This document shows, piece after piece, positions 43,397 to 51,787 of a stretch of 64,000 nucleotides of DNA (its first letter is position 1; the number at the start of each line of letters is the position of its first letter). Source of the stretch: Pseudomonas sp. ATCC 13867 (GTDB lineage Bacteria; Pseudomonadota; Gammaproteobacteria; Pseudomonadales; Pseudomonadaceae); contig NC_020829.1 of the NCBI RefSeq assembly GCF_000349845.1, forward strand, positions 2,115,001 to 2,179,000. The letters are read 5' to 3'. Below the pieces are notes generated by a model, which ran no database searches, was not told where the DNA came from, and was given only the letters and a program-made list of their open reading frames with translations. Position numbers and translations under genes: made by a program.

Positions 43397-44685
43397 CAGA
43401 GCCAACAATCATTTGCCCAAACTGCAAGACCGAGATTCGCTTAACAGAGTCTCTCGCAGCTCCGCTTATCGCTGCGACGCGTCAGCAATACGAACAACAA
43501 ATCGCACAAAAAGACTTGGATTTCGCCAAGCGCGAACAAAGCCTGCGGGAAAAGGAAAAACAGGTTGCCGAGGAAAAACGCGCGCTCGATGACCAAATTG
43601 CAGATCAGGTTGCAGCACAACTAAAGACCGAGCGCGCACGAGTCATAGCCGATGAAGCCAAGAAAGCGAAGCTCGCGAGCGCGGCAGAATTGGACGCGAA
43701 AGCACGTGAGCTAGTTGAGCTTCAGGAGGTATTGAAGTCACGCGATGAGAAGTTGGCCGAAGCCCAAAAGGCGCAGGCTGACTTGATCAAGAAACAGCGT
43801 GAACTCGACGATGCTAAACGCGAACTGGAATTGACTGTTGAGAAACGTGTTCAAGAGGGCTTGACCGAAGTGCGAGCTATGGCACGGCGAGAGGCCGAAG
43901 ATGGTTTGAAGCTCAAGGTAATGGAGAAAGATCAAACCATCGCGTCGATGCAACAGAAGATCGAGGAATTGAAGCAAAAGGCAGAGCAAGGCTCGCAGCA
44001 ACTGCAGGGCGAAGTCCAGGAAATGGATCTTGAAAACCTACTGCGCGCGAAATTCCCATTTGACTCTATCGAGCCTGTTGCAAAGGGCGAGTTCGGTGGG
44101 GACGTGCTGCAACGTGTTATCAGCCAAACTGGACAACCAAGCGGCGAAATACTCTGGGAGTCAAAGCGAACCAAGAATTGGAGCGACGGCTGGCTCTCCA
44201 AGTTGCGCGATGATCAGCGAACCGCTAAAGCGGAGGTGTCGGTTCTCGTGAGTCACGTATTGCCAAAAGGCATTGAGACTTTTGATGTTATTGATGGTGT
44301 TTGGGTAACCAGTCCACGGGCGGTTCTGCCAGTAGCAACGATACTCCGCCACACTCTGCTTCAGGTAAGCATGGCTAGGCAGGTCAGCGAGGGGCAGCAA
44401 ACCAAGACCGAAATGGTTTATCAGTACCTGACCGGACCGCGATTCCGTCATCGCGTGGAAGCGATCGTTGAAGCGTTCTCCTCGATGCAGCAAGACTTGG
44501 ATAAAGAACGAAAGGCCATCATGAAACAATGGGCGAAGCGTGAAGAGCAGATCGAGCGTGTAATGGGCGCCACTGTTGGTATGTATGGGGATCTGCAAGG
44601 CATAGCAGGTAAGTCACTGCAGGAAATCGAAGGCCTGAGCCTGGTGGCTCTGCCCGGCCCAAATGATGAAGAACAGGGAAGCTAA
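43393..44685 (+). CDS. DUF2130 coiled-coil protein, possible PD-(D/E)xK nuclease
   Basis: A 430-residue DUF2130 protein. It has an N-terminal half zinc-ribbon (CPNC, residues 8-11) and a long charged coiled coil (about 27-205). A conserved C-terminal domain starts MDLENLLRAKFPFDSIEPV and contains GGDVLQRV (Asp 237) and ILWESKRTKNWSDGWLSKL (Glu 256, Lys 258). Asp followed by Glu-x-Lys about 20 residues later fits a PD-(D/E)xK nuclease core, with Glu 214 a possible extra ligand; this is inference from motif spacing. The start is coupled to the ORF upstream and it ends 5 bases before the SIR2 gene, so it is in one operon with SIR2 and HerA. Lower G+C than the ICE backbone. Confidence 0.85.
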   Translation: MTEPTIICPNCKTEIRLTESLAAPLIAATRQQYEQQIAQKDLDFAKREQSLREKEKQVAEEKRALDDQIADQVAAQLKTERARVIADEAKKAKLASAAELDAKARELVELQEVLKSRDEKLAEAQKAQADLIKKQRELDDAKRELELTVEKRVQEGLTEVRAMARREAEDGLKLKVMEKDQTIASMQQKIEELKQKAEQGSQQLQGEVQEMDLENLLRAKFPFDSIEPVAKGEFGGDVLQRVISQTGQPSGEILWESKRTKNWSDGWLSKLRDDQRTAKAEVSVLVSHVLPKGIETFDVIDGVWVTSPRAVLPVATILRHTLLQVSMARQVSEGQQTKTEMVYQYLTGPRFRHRVEAIVEAFSSMQQDLDKERKAIMKQWAKREEQIERVMGATVGMYGDLQGIAGKSLQEIEGLSLVALPGPNDEEQGS

Positions 44686-44690
44686 AAGCC

Positions 44691-46019
44691 GTGACTCAAA
44701 ATTCAAATACGAATGATGCGCCAGTCCCATCACCTGCTGACGTCGTGCCTGCAAAAACACCGCCTTTACCCGCCATACACGATGCAGCGCAGCAGGCACG
44801 AAATCTTCGGCTGGTACTTCAAGACGACAAGCAGCGCATAGGTTGCTTCCTTGGGGCTGGCTGCCCTCTTGGCGTCTACGATGCTGAAGGAAAAAATAGC
44901 ATCGTGCTGATTCCAGCGGTTGTGGAATTGACAAAACGTATTGCTGCTGGACTGTTGTCGGCAGATGAAGCACCTGAAGCTACGTCAAAGTTCAAAAAGC
45001 ACTGGGACGCATTGTGTGAAGAATGCAAGCCAGCAGATGGCAAAGACCCTACCGTAGAAGACGTGCTGACGGAATTGCGTACTTTGGCGAATCGCCGAGG
45101 AAGTGCGGAAATTCTGGGGATGACGAAAAAGGACTTGAGCGACCTTGACGAGAAGGTTTGCGCGTTAATCGCAACGGAAATACGGAAACCATTGCCTCTG
45201 TATCGCAACGCGTACAACCGTTTTGCGTCTTGGATAGGTGGGGTATATCGAAGCTCACCTGCTGAAATATTTACTCCAAACTACGATGTTCTCTTCGAGC
45301 AGGCATTTGAGCAGCACCCGCTCCCACACTTCGACGGATTTGTTGGTTCCCACAAGCCTTGGTTTGATTTGGCATCGATAGAGCACGACGTTATCCCCTC
45401 AAGATGGACGAGGTTGTGGAAGCTTCACGGATCAATCAATTGGGAGAAAAGCGAAGAGATCGTAAATGGGGCGAAGGTAACCCGTGTCGTTCGTGTGACC
45501 CGTGAGGCAGAGGCGGGCAAGGTCATGATCTTTCCATCTCATCTCAAGTATGACCAAAGCCGTCGCATGCCGTACCTCGCGATGCTTGATCGACTAAGAG
45601 CCTTCTTCCATGGGAAGGATGCTCCTAGATTAGTGGTGTGTGGATATTCTTTTCTTGACGATCACTTGAATGAAGTCTTGCTTGATGGGTTGAGGGGGAA
45701 TCGCAATGCCCAGTGCTTTGCGCTGATGTATTCAGGACTTGGACAGCACTCTAGAGCTGTGGACTATGCAGTAAAGCAAAGCAATCTCACCGTTCTTGCT
45801 TGGGACGGAGCGGTCGTAGGAACACGAGTAGGCCGATATCGACCCGGAACCATTGGTGGCAATGAGCACACTCCTTGGCTCACTGAAGAAGAGACCGAGG
45901 TTGGGGATGGCTCCAAAGAGCAGCAACCGCGCAGTCGTTTAGGCGATTTCCACTACTTTAGCCTTTTTCTTGAACAGCTTTGCGGTGGGGGCACTCACGA
46001 TGCACAACCAGCCGGGTAA
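44691..46019 (+). CDS. SIR2-domain NADase-type effector
   Basis: A 442-residue SIR2-family protein with all core motifs: RIGCFLGAGCP (Gly-Ala-Gly, 55-57), the FTPNYD box (194-199), and the LWKLHGSINW box with the predicted catalytic His (246). A Rossmann-like segment LVVCGYSFLDDHLNEVLLDGL follows. Prokaryotic SIR2 proteins paired with HerA destroy NAD when phage infection is sensed. No membrane segment or signal. The start is a GTG at 44691 with AGGGAAG upstream. The last 20 bases overlap the HerA gene. Partner genes and motif retention make a defence role likely; the trigger is unknown. Confidence 0.9.
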   Translation: MTQNSNTNDAPVPSPADVVPAKTPPLPAIHDAAQQARNLRLVLQDDKQRIGCFLGAGCPLGVYDAEGKNSIVLIPAVVELTKRIAAGLLSADEAPEATSKFKKHWDALCEECKPADGKDPTVEDVLTELRTLANRRGSAEILGMTKKDLSDLDEKVCALIATEIRKPLPLYRNAYNRFASWIGGVYRSSPAEIFTPNYDVLFEQAFEQHPLPHFDGFVGSHKPWFDLASIEHDVIPSRWTRLWKLHGSINWEKSEEIVNGAKVTRVVRVTREAEAGKVMIFPSHLKYDQSRRMPYLAMLDRLRAFFHGKDAPRLVVCGYSFLDDHLNEVLLDGLRGNRNAQCFALMYSGLGQHSRAVDYAVKQSNLTVLAWDGAVVGTRVGRYRPGTIGGNEHTPWLTEEETEVGDGSKEQQPRSRLGDFHYFSLFLEQLCGGGTHDAQPAG

Positions 46020-47904
46020 CCCAGACCCATCACGGCTCGGAACCGTTGAAGATGTCAATGGTTCGAGTGTGAGCGTGAAGCTCTCAGAGAGCACGCCCGG
46101 TGGCCTTCTTTTTGTTAATGGGGAGGCATACCGTGTTGGACAAGTTGGAGGGTTCGTTCGTATTCCATCAGGATATGTCGATCTGTATGGAGTGATATCT
46201 CAGGTCGGCGCCGGAGCTGCACCCGGGCCGCCCGAGCTTGCTCCTCAGCTCGGTAATCGGTGGCTCAGAGTTGAACTTGTTGGTCAAGGACGACGGGGAA
46301 CAAAGTTCGAGCGAGGGATAGCCCAGTACCCCTCGATCGGAGACTCGGTTCACGTAGTCACTGAGTCGGATTTGAAGACGGTGTATGCACCAGGGGACGA
46401 TGATGGCTACGTCGCCGTAGGACGCGTTGCCAGCGCCGAGTCGATCCGTGCGTACCTGGATATGAATCGGCTTGTTACTCGCCACTCTGCTGTCGTTGGG
46501 AGCACCGGCTCCGGAAAGTCGAATGCCGTTGCAAATCTGTTGGGAGCAGTTTCTGACCAAGCACGCTTCAAGTCTGCACGCGTTGTACTGTTTGACCTCC
46601 ACGGGGAGTACGCAAAGGCCTTTGGCGATCAAGCTAGGGTATTCAGAGTCGGAGCGGATACGGCCATAGGCGAGCGCGAGCTGCATGTCCCATTTTGGGC
46701 GCTGACGGCCGAGGAATTCATTTCCATAACGATGGGTGCAGTCTCAGGGACACCTTTGACCTTGCTGCAAGAAAAGCTGCTATCAAGCAAGCGCGCGTCA
46801 AAGGCGGCAGGTGTCGCACATGGCCTTCCAGACCTCACGATCACGATCGACACGCCGCTGCCATTCTCCGTTTACCAACTCTGGCATGATTTGTATTCGC
46901 TACATTGCGCAACTCACAGCGTAAGTAAGAACCAAAACCAGACTGACGCTACGCGCACGTACATTGAGGAAGGTGCGCCCCCAGTCAAAGCAGTTGGCGA
47001 TGGCGACCAGCTTGTTCGTCCGAGATTTCGTCCGCTCAAAGACGAAAAGAATGATCCTGACAAGGTGTATGCGGGGATCTACGGTGATTTGCCGCGCGGA
47101 CACCTCGATAGTTTGGAAAGCAAACTTCGAGATCCTCGCATGCAGTTTCTGTTTCGTCCTGGCCAGTGGGCACCCGACAAGGACGGAACAACGGGCGCTG
47201 ATCTAGACGCGTTGCTTGAGGCATGGATAGGCGCAGATAAGCCGATCTCTGTTTTCGATTTATCAGGTATTCCTACCGCTGTTGTGGATGACTTGGTAGG
47301 GGCCGTGTTGCGTATTCTGTATGACGCAATTTTTTGGGGTAGAAACAAGCAAGAAGGCGGTAGAGAGCGGCCCCTTCTTGTCGTCCTTGAAGAGGCACAT
47401 GTATACCTTGGCCCTCAGTCAAAGAATAGAGCTGCGATTGCAGCACGGCGCATCGCCAAAGAGGGCCGGAAGTACGGCGTTGGCTTGATGCTAGTCAGTC
47501 AACGACCATCCGAAGTGGACACCACAATTCTTTCTCAATGCGGTACGGTTGTGGCCTTACGTTTAACCAACGACTCTGATCGATCCCAAGTAACCTCCTG
47601 CGCATCGGACAATCTCAAAGGGCTGTTTTCAATGCTTCCGGTTCTCCGAACTGGTGAAGCATTGGTCGTGGGTGAAGCCGTCAATATGCCAATACGGGCA
47701 ATCATTGACCGTCCGCCTGAGGGCCGACGCCCGGAAAGTGACGATCCGATGGTCGTTGTGCCCAAGGGGGAAGGCGGTAAGCGTATAAGGTCTGGCGGAT
47801 GGACAGAACCTGTCAAAGATGAAAATTACAAGCCTCTAGTCGAGGCGTGGCGCAAGCAAGATCCTAATGCTGGAAAAACACAGGCAACGGATTCAGAAAC
47901 CTGA
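46000..47904 (+). CDS. herA: HerA-type ATPase of a SIR2-HerA system
   Basis: A 634-residue HerA/FtsK-like ATPase. The N-terminal HAS-type beta domain (about residues 10-140, LGTVEDVNGSSVSVKL) is followed by Walker A GSTGSGKS (167-174), FDLHGEYAKAF, a middle insert, and Walker B LLVVLEEAHVYL with Glu-Glu-Ala-His (464-467). VGLMLVSQRPSEVDTTILSQCGTVVALRL is typical of HerA. HerA hexamers assemble with SIR2 and control its NADase activity. The ATG at 46000 has GGTGGGGG upstream and overlaps the SIR2 end by 20 bases; in-frame TTG (45970) and GTG (45985) starts lie further inside the SIR2 gene. Confidence 0.92.
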   Translation: MHNQPGNPDPSRLGTVEDVNGSSVSVKLSESTPGGLLFVNGEAYRVGQVGGFVRIPSGYVDLYGVISQVGAGAAPGPPELAPQLGNRWLRVELVGQGRRGTKFERGIAQYPSIGDSVHVVTESDLKTVYAPGDDDGYVAVGRVASAESIRAYLDMNRLVTRHSAVVGSTGSGKSNAVANLLGAVSDQARFKSARVVLFDLHGEYAKAFGDQARVFRVGADTAIGERELHVPFWALTAEEFISITMGAVSGTPLTLLQEKLLSSKRASKAAGVAHGLPDLTITIDTPLPFSVYQLWHDLYSLHCATHSVSKNQNQTDATRTYIEEGAPPVKAVGDGDQLVRPRFRPLKDEKNDPDKVYAGIYGDLPRGHLDSLESKLRDPRMQFLFRPGQWAPDKDGTTGADLDALLEAWIGADKPISVFDLSGIPTAVVDDLVGAVLRILYDAIFWGRNKQEGGRERPLLVVLEEAHVYLGPQSKNRAAIAARRIAKEGRKYGVGLMLVSQRPSEVDTTILSQCGTVVALRLTNDSDRSQVTSCASDNLKGLFSMLPVLRTGEALVVGEAVNMPIRAIIDRPPEGRRPESDDPMVVVPKGEGGKRIRSGGWTEPVKDENYKPLVEAWRKQDPNAGKTQATDSET

Positions 47905-47928
47905 TTTTCAACCGAAGGAGACGACACT

Positions 47929-48138
47929 ATGGAACGCACCTCCGTTACTTCAAGCAACATCAACTCCATTGGCTATGATGCCGATAGCCAGACACTGGAG
48001 ATAGAGTTCAATAATGGCGCTGTTTACGAATACTCAGGGGTTCCTGAGGGCGAGCATACTGGGCTTATGAACGCGGACTCCAAAGGGACGTACTTCAATG
48101 CCAACATTAAGAATCGGTATCCCTTTTCGAAGCACTGA
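47929..48138 (+). CDS. KTSC domain protein
   Basis: A 69-residue stand-alone KTSC domain: SSNINSIGYDADSQTLEIEFNNGAVYEYSGVPEGEHTGLMNADSKGTYFNANIKNRYPF. The domain is named for its occurrence at the C-terminus of a lysyl-tRNA synthetase-like protein and is suspected to bind nucleic acid; function is unknown. GAAGGAG lies 9 bases before the ATG. It follows HerA by 24 bases on the same strand with similar base composition, so it may belong to the operon, although KTSC genes are also common elsewhere. It converges on the higA-like gene. Confidence 0.88.
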   Translation: MERTSVTSSNINSIGYDADSQTLEIEFNNGAVYEYSGVPEGEHTGLMNADSKGTYFNANIKNRYPFSKH

Positions 48139-48160
48139 TAGTGACCGCGGTCAGTAGGCA

Positions 48161-48463
48161 TCAGATGATGGCCTGCAAGCCCTTATCAGCGATAACGTTG
48201 AGCAGCTTGAGCGCAGGGCCGGTGGGGTGAGTTTCGCCTTGCTCCCACTTGCGTACGGTCGAGGCCGACGTATGCAAGTGGAGCGCGAACACCGGCTGGC
48301 TGAACTTTAAGGTTTCGCGCAAGCGCTTGATATCCGCCGCGCCGAACTCGCGCACCGGCGGCGGGCAAATCGCGTCGAACTCGCGCATCGTCACCTTGCC
48401 GATGGCTCCCGCCTCAACGAGCGCCGCCAGGTCGCCACGCAGCGATTCAATGATCTTGCTCAC
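48161..48463 (-). CDS. higA: HigA-like XRE antitoxin
   Basis: A 100-residue antitoxin of the HigA/NadS type. The C-terminal XRE domain (about residues 40-95) reads FGAADIKRLRETLKFSQPVFALHLHTSASTVRKWEQGETHPTGPALKLLNVI, and the N-terminal 35 residues wrap the toxin in this family. It is encoded after the toxin and overlaps it by 17 bases, as in higBA. It should neutralise the toxin and repress the promoter through the CCCG..CGGG palindrome at 48846-48862. Confidence 0.9.
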   Translation of the reverse strand: MSKIIESLRGDLAALVEAGAIGKVTMREFDAICPPPVREFGAADIKRLRETLKFSQPVFALHLHTSASTVRKWEQGETHPTGPALKLLNVIADKGLQAII

Positions 48464-48830
48464 AATGCACCTCCACTAAAACACCCAACTGCAACGCCTT
48501 CGACAAGGCTTCAGCAGACAGTTCCAAGAACACCTTGCCGGCGAATTGCAGCGCCTTCTTTTCGTCCTGCGTGATGTTCGCCTTGTCGTTCTTCGGGAAA
48601 CCATGCAGGAACACGTAGCGGCTGCCGATCCTGGCCGATACCAGCGTGCGGTAGCCGCCGCTCTTGCCTCCGCCGGCGCGGGCCACCCGCTTCTTGTAGA
48701 GGGAGCCGCCCAAGTCCGCGTCGATCAGACCGCTTTCCATCCCTTGAACCGCCTTGCACAACGCGGCATCGGGCAGCTTCTCGCCCGACTGCCAGCGTGC
48801 AAAGTCCTTGCGCTTCAGGATGTCCGTCAT
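48447..48830 (-). CDS. higB: HigB/RelE-like toxin
   Basis: A 127-residue RelE-superfamily toxin of the HigB2 kind: FARWQSGEKLPDAALCKAVQGMESGLIDADLGGSLYKKRVARAGGGKSGGYRTLVSARIGSRYVFLHGFPKNDKANI. The Lys/Arg-rich core and GGYRTLV/FLHGFPKNDK motifs are those of ribosome-dependent mRNA interferases. The start at 48830 (MTDILKRKDF) was chosen because it follows the promoter and operator directly; the longer frame to 48887 includes the operator. It ends inside higA. Confidence 0.9.
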   Translation of the reverse strand: MTDILKRKDFARWQSGEKLPDAALCKAVQGMESGLIDADLGGSLYKKRVARAGGGKSGGYRTLVSARIGSRYVFLHGFPKNDKANITQDEKKALQFAGKVFLELSAEALSKALQLGVLVEVHCEQDH

Positions 48831-48845
48831 TTCGACGTCCAAACT

Positions 48846-48862
48846 ATACCCGAAACGGGCAT
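48846..48862 (-). promoter_or_regulatory. Operator and promoter of higBA
   Basis: ATACCCGAAACGGGCAT is a near-perfect palindrome (ATxCCCG-AAA-CGGGxAT) 16 bases before the toxin ATG. On the minus strand it overlaps TATAGT (a good -10). A HigA binding site is the natural reading. Confidence 0.55.
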
Positions 48863-48909
48863 ACTTTTCCAGTCTCCGGTGTAGCACCTAGATAGAAGGG
48901 ATGACCCGC

Positions 48910-48940
48910 CCGATTGTCGTGACGCCGGCACGACAATCGG
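48910..48940. repeat. Perfect 12-bp inverted repeat
   Basis: CCGATTGTCGTG (48910-48921) and CACGACAATCGG (48929-48940) flank ACGCCGG. It lies inside the 3' part of the truncated DUF1016-like frame and upstream of the higBA promoter. It could be a terminator stem without T-run, or a scar of the event that cut the gene. Confidence 0.5.
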
Positions 48941-49140
48941 AGCCGACAGGACGGGATGCCGGCCACCGGTCACGCGGGCACCCTTGGCCGAAATCAGCAA
49001 CGCATAGGCCGACCACGGCAGCGTGAAGACCTTGGCCAGCTCGGCGAGGCCGAATTTCCCAGACACTGTCTCGGAAATTGCAGAACAGGGATAGTCGGTC
49101 GGCAAGGCAGCGGGGGACGCCACCGAAAGCGTCCTCTTGC

Positions 49141-50340
49141 TCATGCCGTGGCCTCCGCAGGGCGCCGCGCGCCCGTGATGGCCTGCCGCCTGCTGGCCAC
49201 CAGCTCGGCCGCATCGCGCACCGGCTTGTCCTCGGTGTGGACATAGTGCATGAACATCGCCACGGTCTTGTGGCCGGTGAGCTTCATGCCTACCTTGGTC
49301 GGCACGCCCGAATTGGCAATGTCGGTGGTCGAGCGATGGCGGATGCCGTGCGTGCCGACGTGCGGGACGCCGGCGGCCTTGAGCACCCGGCACCAACCGC
49401 CGTAGTGCTCGCCAAAGGTTAGGTGCTTGGTCGGGTCGTTGGGCGACGGCAGGACGTAGGGGCAGCCCTCCCGGCGCGGAGCCGTCGAAAACAGCCGATA
49501 GGCTTCCGCGCTCATGGGCTTTGAAAGGCCGCCGGTCTTGCTGTCGGGCCAGGCCACACGCCGGTTCTCCAGATCGACCCAACCCCATTCGAGCATGCAG
49601 ATTTCGGAGCGGCGTCCGGCGAACTCGAATTGCAGGCGGATCGCCAGCGGGATGACGTAGTTCTCCAGTCCTTCCGCCTCCAGCTTCGCCAACTGGCGGA
49701 AGATGAGCGCCAGCTCGTCGTCCACGATGAGCCGGGTTTCCTCGCCGGGCGGGTACATCGGGACGTGTCGGCACGGGTTCGTGCCATCCGGGCGGTAGCC
49801 CCACACTTCGGCCAGGTTGAACATCTTGCGCAGCACGCCGAAGGCGTTGTTCGCTTCGGCCGGCTTGTAGGCCAGCTTCTCCATCAGCCCAGCAATGTCG
49901 GGCCGCTTCACGTCCTGCACCTTCTTGCGGCCGATCAGCGGGACGATGCAGCGGTCGATGACCGCCTGATAGCCGCGCTGCGTGCTCGGCTTGTTGCGCT
50001 TCTTGGAGTAGTCCTCCATGAACTTCTTGCACAACGCTTCGACCGTGGGCGCCTTGCGCGCCTCGGCCTTGGCGCCACCGGGGTCGCCGCCCCGGCGAAC
50101 CTCGGCCAGCCAGTCCTGCGCCATGACGCGGGCCTGCTCCACGGTCAGTTCCCCGAACAGGCCCAGCGAGGGCTTGCGGGGTTGCCCGGAGTTCGTGCGG
50201 TACTGGAGCATGAACACCCGGCGGCCCTTCGGGGTAATCTTGCACAGGAAGCCCGGCACCACGGTATCCCGTAGTTCGATGTCCTTGGCCTGGGGTTGCG
50301 CTGACTCTACGGCGGTCTTGGTGAGCTTGATCTTTGCCAT
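49141..50340 (-). CDS. int: Tyrosine recombinase, ICE integrase
   Basis: A 399-residue P4-type integrase. The N-terminal DUF4102 arm-binding domain (residues 1-90) includes IELRDTVVPGFLCKITPKGR. The core-binding domain covers about 100-185. The catalytic domain carries Arg (AGRRSEICML, about 243), HGIRH (His 331, Arg 334), His 357 in TGHKTV and the nucleophile Tyr 366 (FMHYVH). All active residues are present. The start at 50340 has AAGGAG 7 bases upstream. The gene lies 175 bases from the right direct repeat, as expected, and recombines the ends with the chromosomal target. Confidence 0.94.
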   Translation of the reverse strand: MAKIKLTKTAVESAQPQAKDIELRDTVVPGFLCKITPKGRRVFMLQYRTNSGQPRKPSLGLFGELTVEQARVMAQDWLAEVRRGGDPGGAKAEARKAPTVEALCKKFMEDYSKKRNKPSTQRGYQAVIDRCIVPLIGRKKVQDVKRPDIAGLMEKLAYKPAEANNAFGVLRKMFNLAEVWGYRPDGTNPCRHVPMYPPGEETRLIVDDELALIFRQLAKLEAEGLENYVIPLAIRLQFEFAGRRSEICMLEWGWVDLENRRVAWPDSKTGGLSKPMSAEAYRLFSTAPRREGCPYVLPSPNDPTKHLTFGEHYGGWCRVLKAAGVPHVGTHGIRHRSTTDIANSGVPTKVGMKLTGHKTVAMFMHYVHTEDKPVRDAAELVASRRQAITGARRPAEATA

Positions 50341-50514
50341 GATGACTCCTTGGAACGACCCGGATTCCAAGAGCCAGATAGGAGCGGCGCGAGGGAAAAC
50401 CGGGTCAAGTTTCAGAAAGCACCGGCATATGATGGACGCGCGTAAGTTCTTGATAAACCTGCTGTATCGAGCTGCGACGCAGTCCAGCGAAGTACCGGGC
50501 TGGAGTCATCGTCA

Positions 50515-50524
50515 AACAAAAAAG
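50515..50524. other. Candidate right attachment site (direct repeat)
   Basis: AACAAAAAAG, identical to 3203-3212, overlaps the A-tract of the fabB terminator stem. The target therefore seems to be the U-tract and base of a host terminator, where insertion leaves the hairpin usable. Inferred from the repeat and from integrase position. Confidence 0.55.
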
Positions 50525-50546
50525 GCGCCCTAGGGCACCTTTTTTG
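50517..50546 (-). terminator. fabB rho-independent terminator
   Basis: CAAAAAAGGCGCCC and GGGCACCTTTTTTG are complementary with one mismatch around TA, about 14 bases after the fabB stop. On the minus strand it ends in a T-run that is shared with the ICE attachment site. Confidence 0.85.
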
Positions 50547-50559
50547 TCTGGGTCACCGA

Positions 50560-51777
50560 TCAGCCGTTGTGGCGTTTCAGGACCAGTGTGGCGTTGGTGC
50601 CGCCGAAGCCGAAGCTGTTGCTCATGACGGTGTCGATCTTCGCGTTCTCGCGGGTCTCGCGCAGGATCGGCATGTCGGCGACTTCCGGGTCCAGCTCGTC
50701 GATGTTCGCGGAACCGGCGATGAAGTTACCTTCCATCATCAGCAGGCAGTAGATGGCCTCGTGAACACCAGCGGCGCCCAGGGAGTGGCCGGACAGGCTC
50801 TTGGTGGAGCTGATGGCCGGGGCCTTGTCACCGAATACGGCGCGGATGCCACGGATTTCGGCAACGTCGCCGACCGGGGTGGAGGTGCCGTGGGTGTTCA
50901 GGTAGTCGATCGGGGTATTCACGGTCGACAGGGCCTGCTGCATGCAGCGGATGGCACCTTCGCCACTCGGGGCGACCATGTCGTAGCCATCGGAGGTGGC
51001 GCCGTAGCCGATGATTTCGGCGTAGATCTTGGCGCCGCGCTTCAGGGCGTGTTCCAGTTCTTCGACAACGACCATGCCGCCGCCGCCGGCGATGACGAAG
51101 CCGTCACGCTTGGCGTCGTAGGCGCGGGAGGCCTTTTCCGGGGTTTCGTTGTACTGGGTGGAGAGGGCGCCCATTGCGTCGAACAGGCAGCTCTGGCTCC
51201 AGTGCTCTTCTTCACCGCCGCCGGCGAAGACGACGTCCTGCTTGCCCATCTGGATCTGTTCCATTGCCTGGCCGATGCAGTGCGCGCTGGTGGCGCAGGC
51301 CGAGGAGATGGAGTAGTTCACGCCCTTGATCTGGAAGGGAGTGGCCAGGCAGGCGGAAACGGTGCTGCCCATGGTGCGGGTGACACGGTATGGGCCGATG
51401 CGTTTGACGCCTTTTTCGCGCAGGGTGTCGATGGCTTCCATCTGGTTCAGGGTGGAAGCACCGCCCGAGCCTGCGATCAGGCCGGTACGCGGATTGGAGA
51501 TCTGCTCGGGAGTGAGGCCGGAGTCCTTGATCGCCTGTTCCATCGCCAGGTAGGCGTAGGCGGCGGCGTCGCCCATGAAGCGGAAGACCTTACGGTCGAT
51601 CAGCTCTTCCAGGTTCAGGTTGACCGAACCGGAAACGTGACTGCGCAGGCCCATCTCGGCATAGCTCGGGTTGTGCCGAATGCCTGCACGGCCTGCGCGC
51701 AGGTTGGCGGAGACGGTGTCTTTGTCATTGCCCAGGCAGGAAACGATGCCCAGACCGGTAATCACGACGCGACGCAT
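50560..51777 (-). CDS. fabB: Beta-ketoacyl-ACP synthase I
   Basis: A 405-residue KAS I, the usual FabB length. It elongates acyl-ACP by condensation with malonyl-ACP and is essential for unsaturated fatty acid synthesis. The active-site Cys lies in [13 protein letters not shown]; the two His are in [11 protein letters not shown] and [11 protein letters not shown]. The start at 51777 ([13 protein letters not shown]) is the family start; an open frame upstream runs into the fabA gene and is not real. It follows fabA by 10 bases, forming the fabAB operon, and ends at the terminator bordering the ICE. Confidence 0.97.
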   Translation of the reverse strand: MRRVVITGLGIVSCLGNDKDTVSANLRAGRAGIRHNPSYAEMGLRSHVSGSVNLNLEELIDRKVFRFMGDAAAYAYLAMEQAIKDSGLTPEQISNPRTGLIAGSGGASTLNQMEAIDTLREKGVKRIGPYRVTRTMGSTVSACLATPFQIKGVNYSISSACATSAHCIGQAMEQIQMGKQDVVFAGGGEEEHWSQSCLFDAMGALSTQYNETPEKASRAYDAKRDGFVIAGGGGMVVVEELEHALKRGAKIYAEIIGYGATSDGYDMVAPSGEGAIRCMQQALSTVNTPIDYLNTHGTSTPVGDVAEIRGIRAVFGDKAPAISSTKSLSGHSLGAAGVHEAIYCLLMMEGNFIAGSANIDELDPEVADMPILRETRENAKIDTVMSNSFGFGGTNATLVLKRHNG

Positions 51778-51787
51778 GCGGATACCC

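Larger units (their letters stand above)
48827..49144 (-). pseudogene. Truncated DUF1016 (YhcG)-like gene
   Basis: The ATG at 49144 overlaps the integrase stop (ATGA). The first about 50 residues (MSKRTLSVASPAALPTDYPC, then KFGLAELAKVFTLPWSAY) resemble the N-terminal region of DUF1016/YhcG proteins, a group linked to PD-(D/E)xK nucleases and restriction loci. After LPWSAYALLISAKG the similarity stops, and the frame runs through the 12-bp inverted repeat and the higBA promoter to a stop at 48827 (105 codons). This looks like a gene that was coupled to int and lost its 3' end when the higBA block arrived. The assignment is from memory of the family pattern and moderate. Confidence 0.45.

Noticed and set aside
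48888-49244. Alternative minus-strand frame across the integrase 3' end
   Set aside because: Overlaps int out of phase and lacks any family pattern; the frame starting at 49144 fits better through its ATGA overlap and partial DUF1016 similarity.
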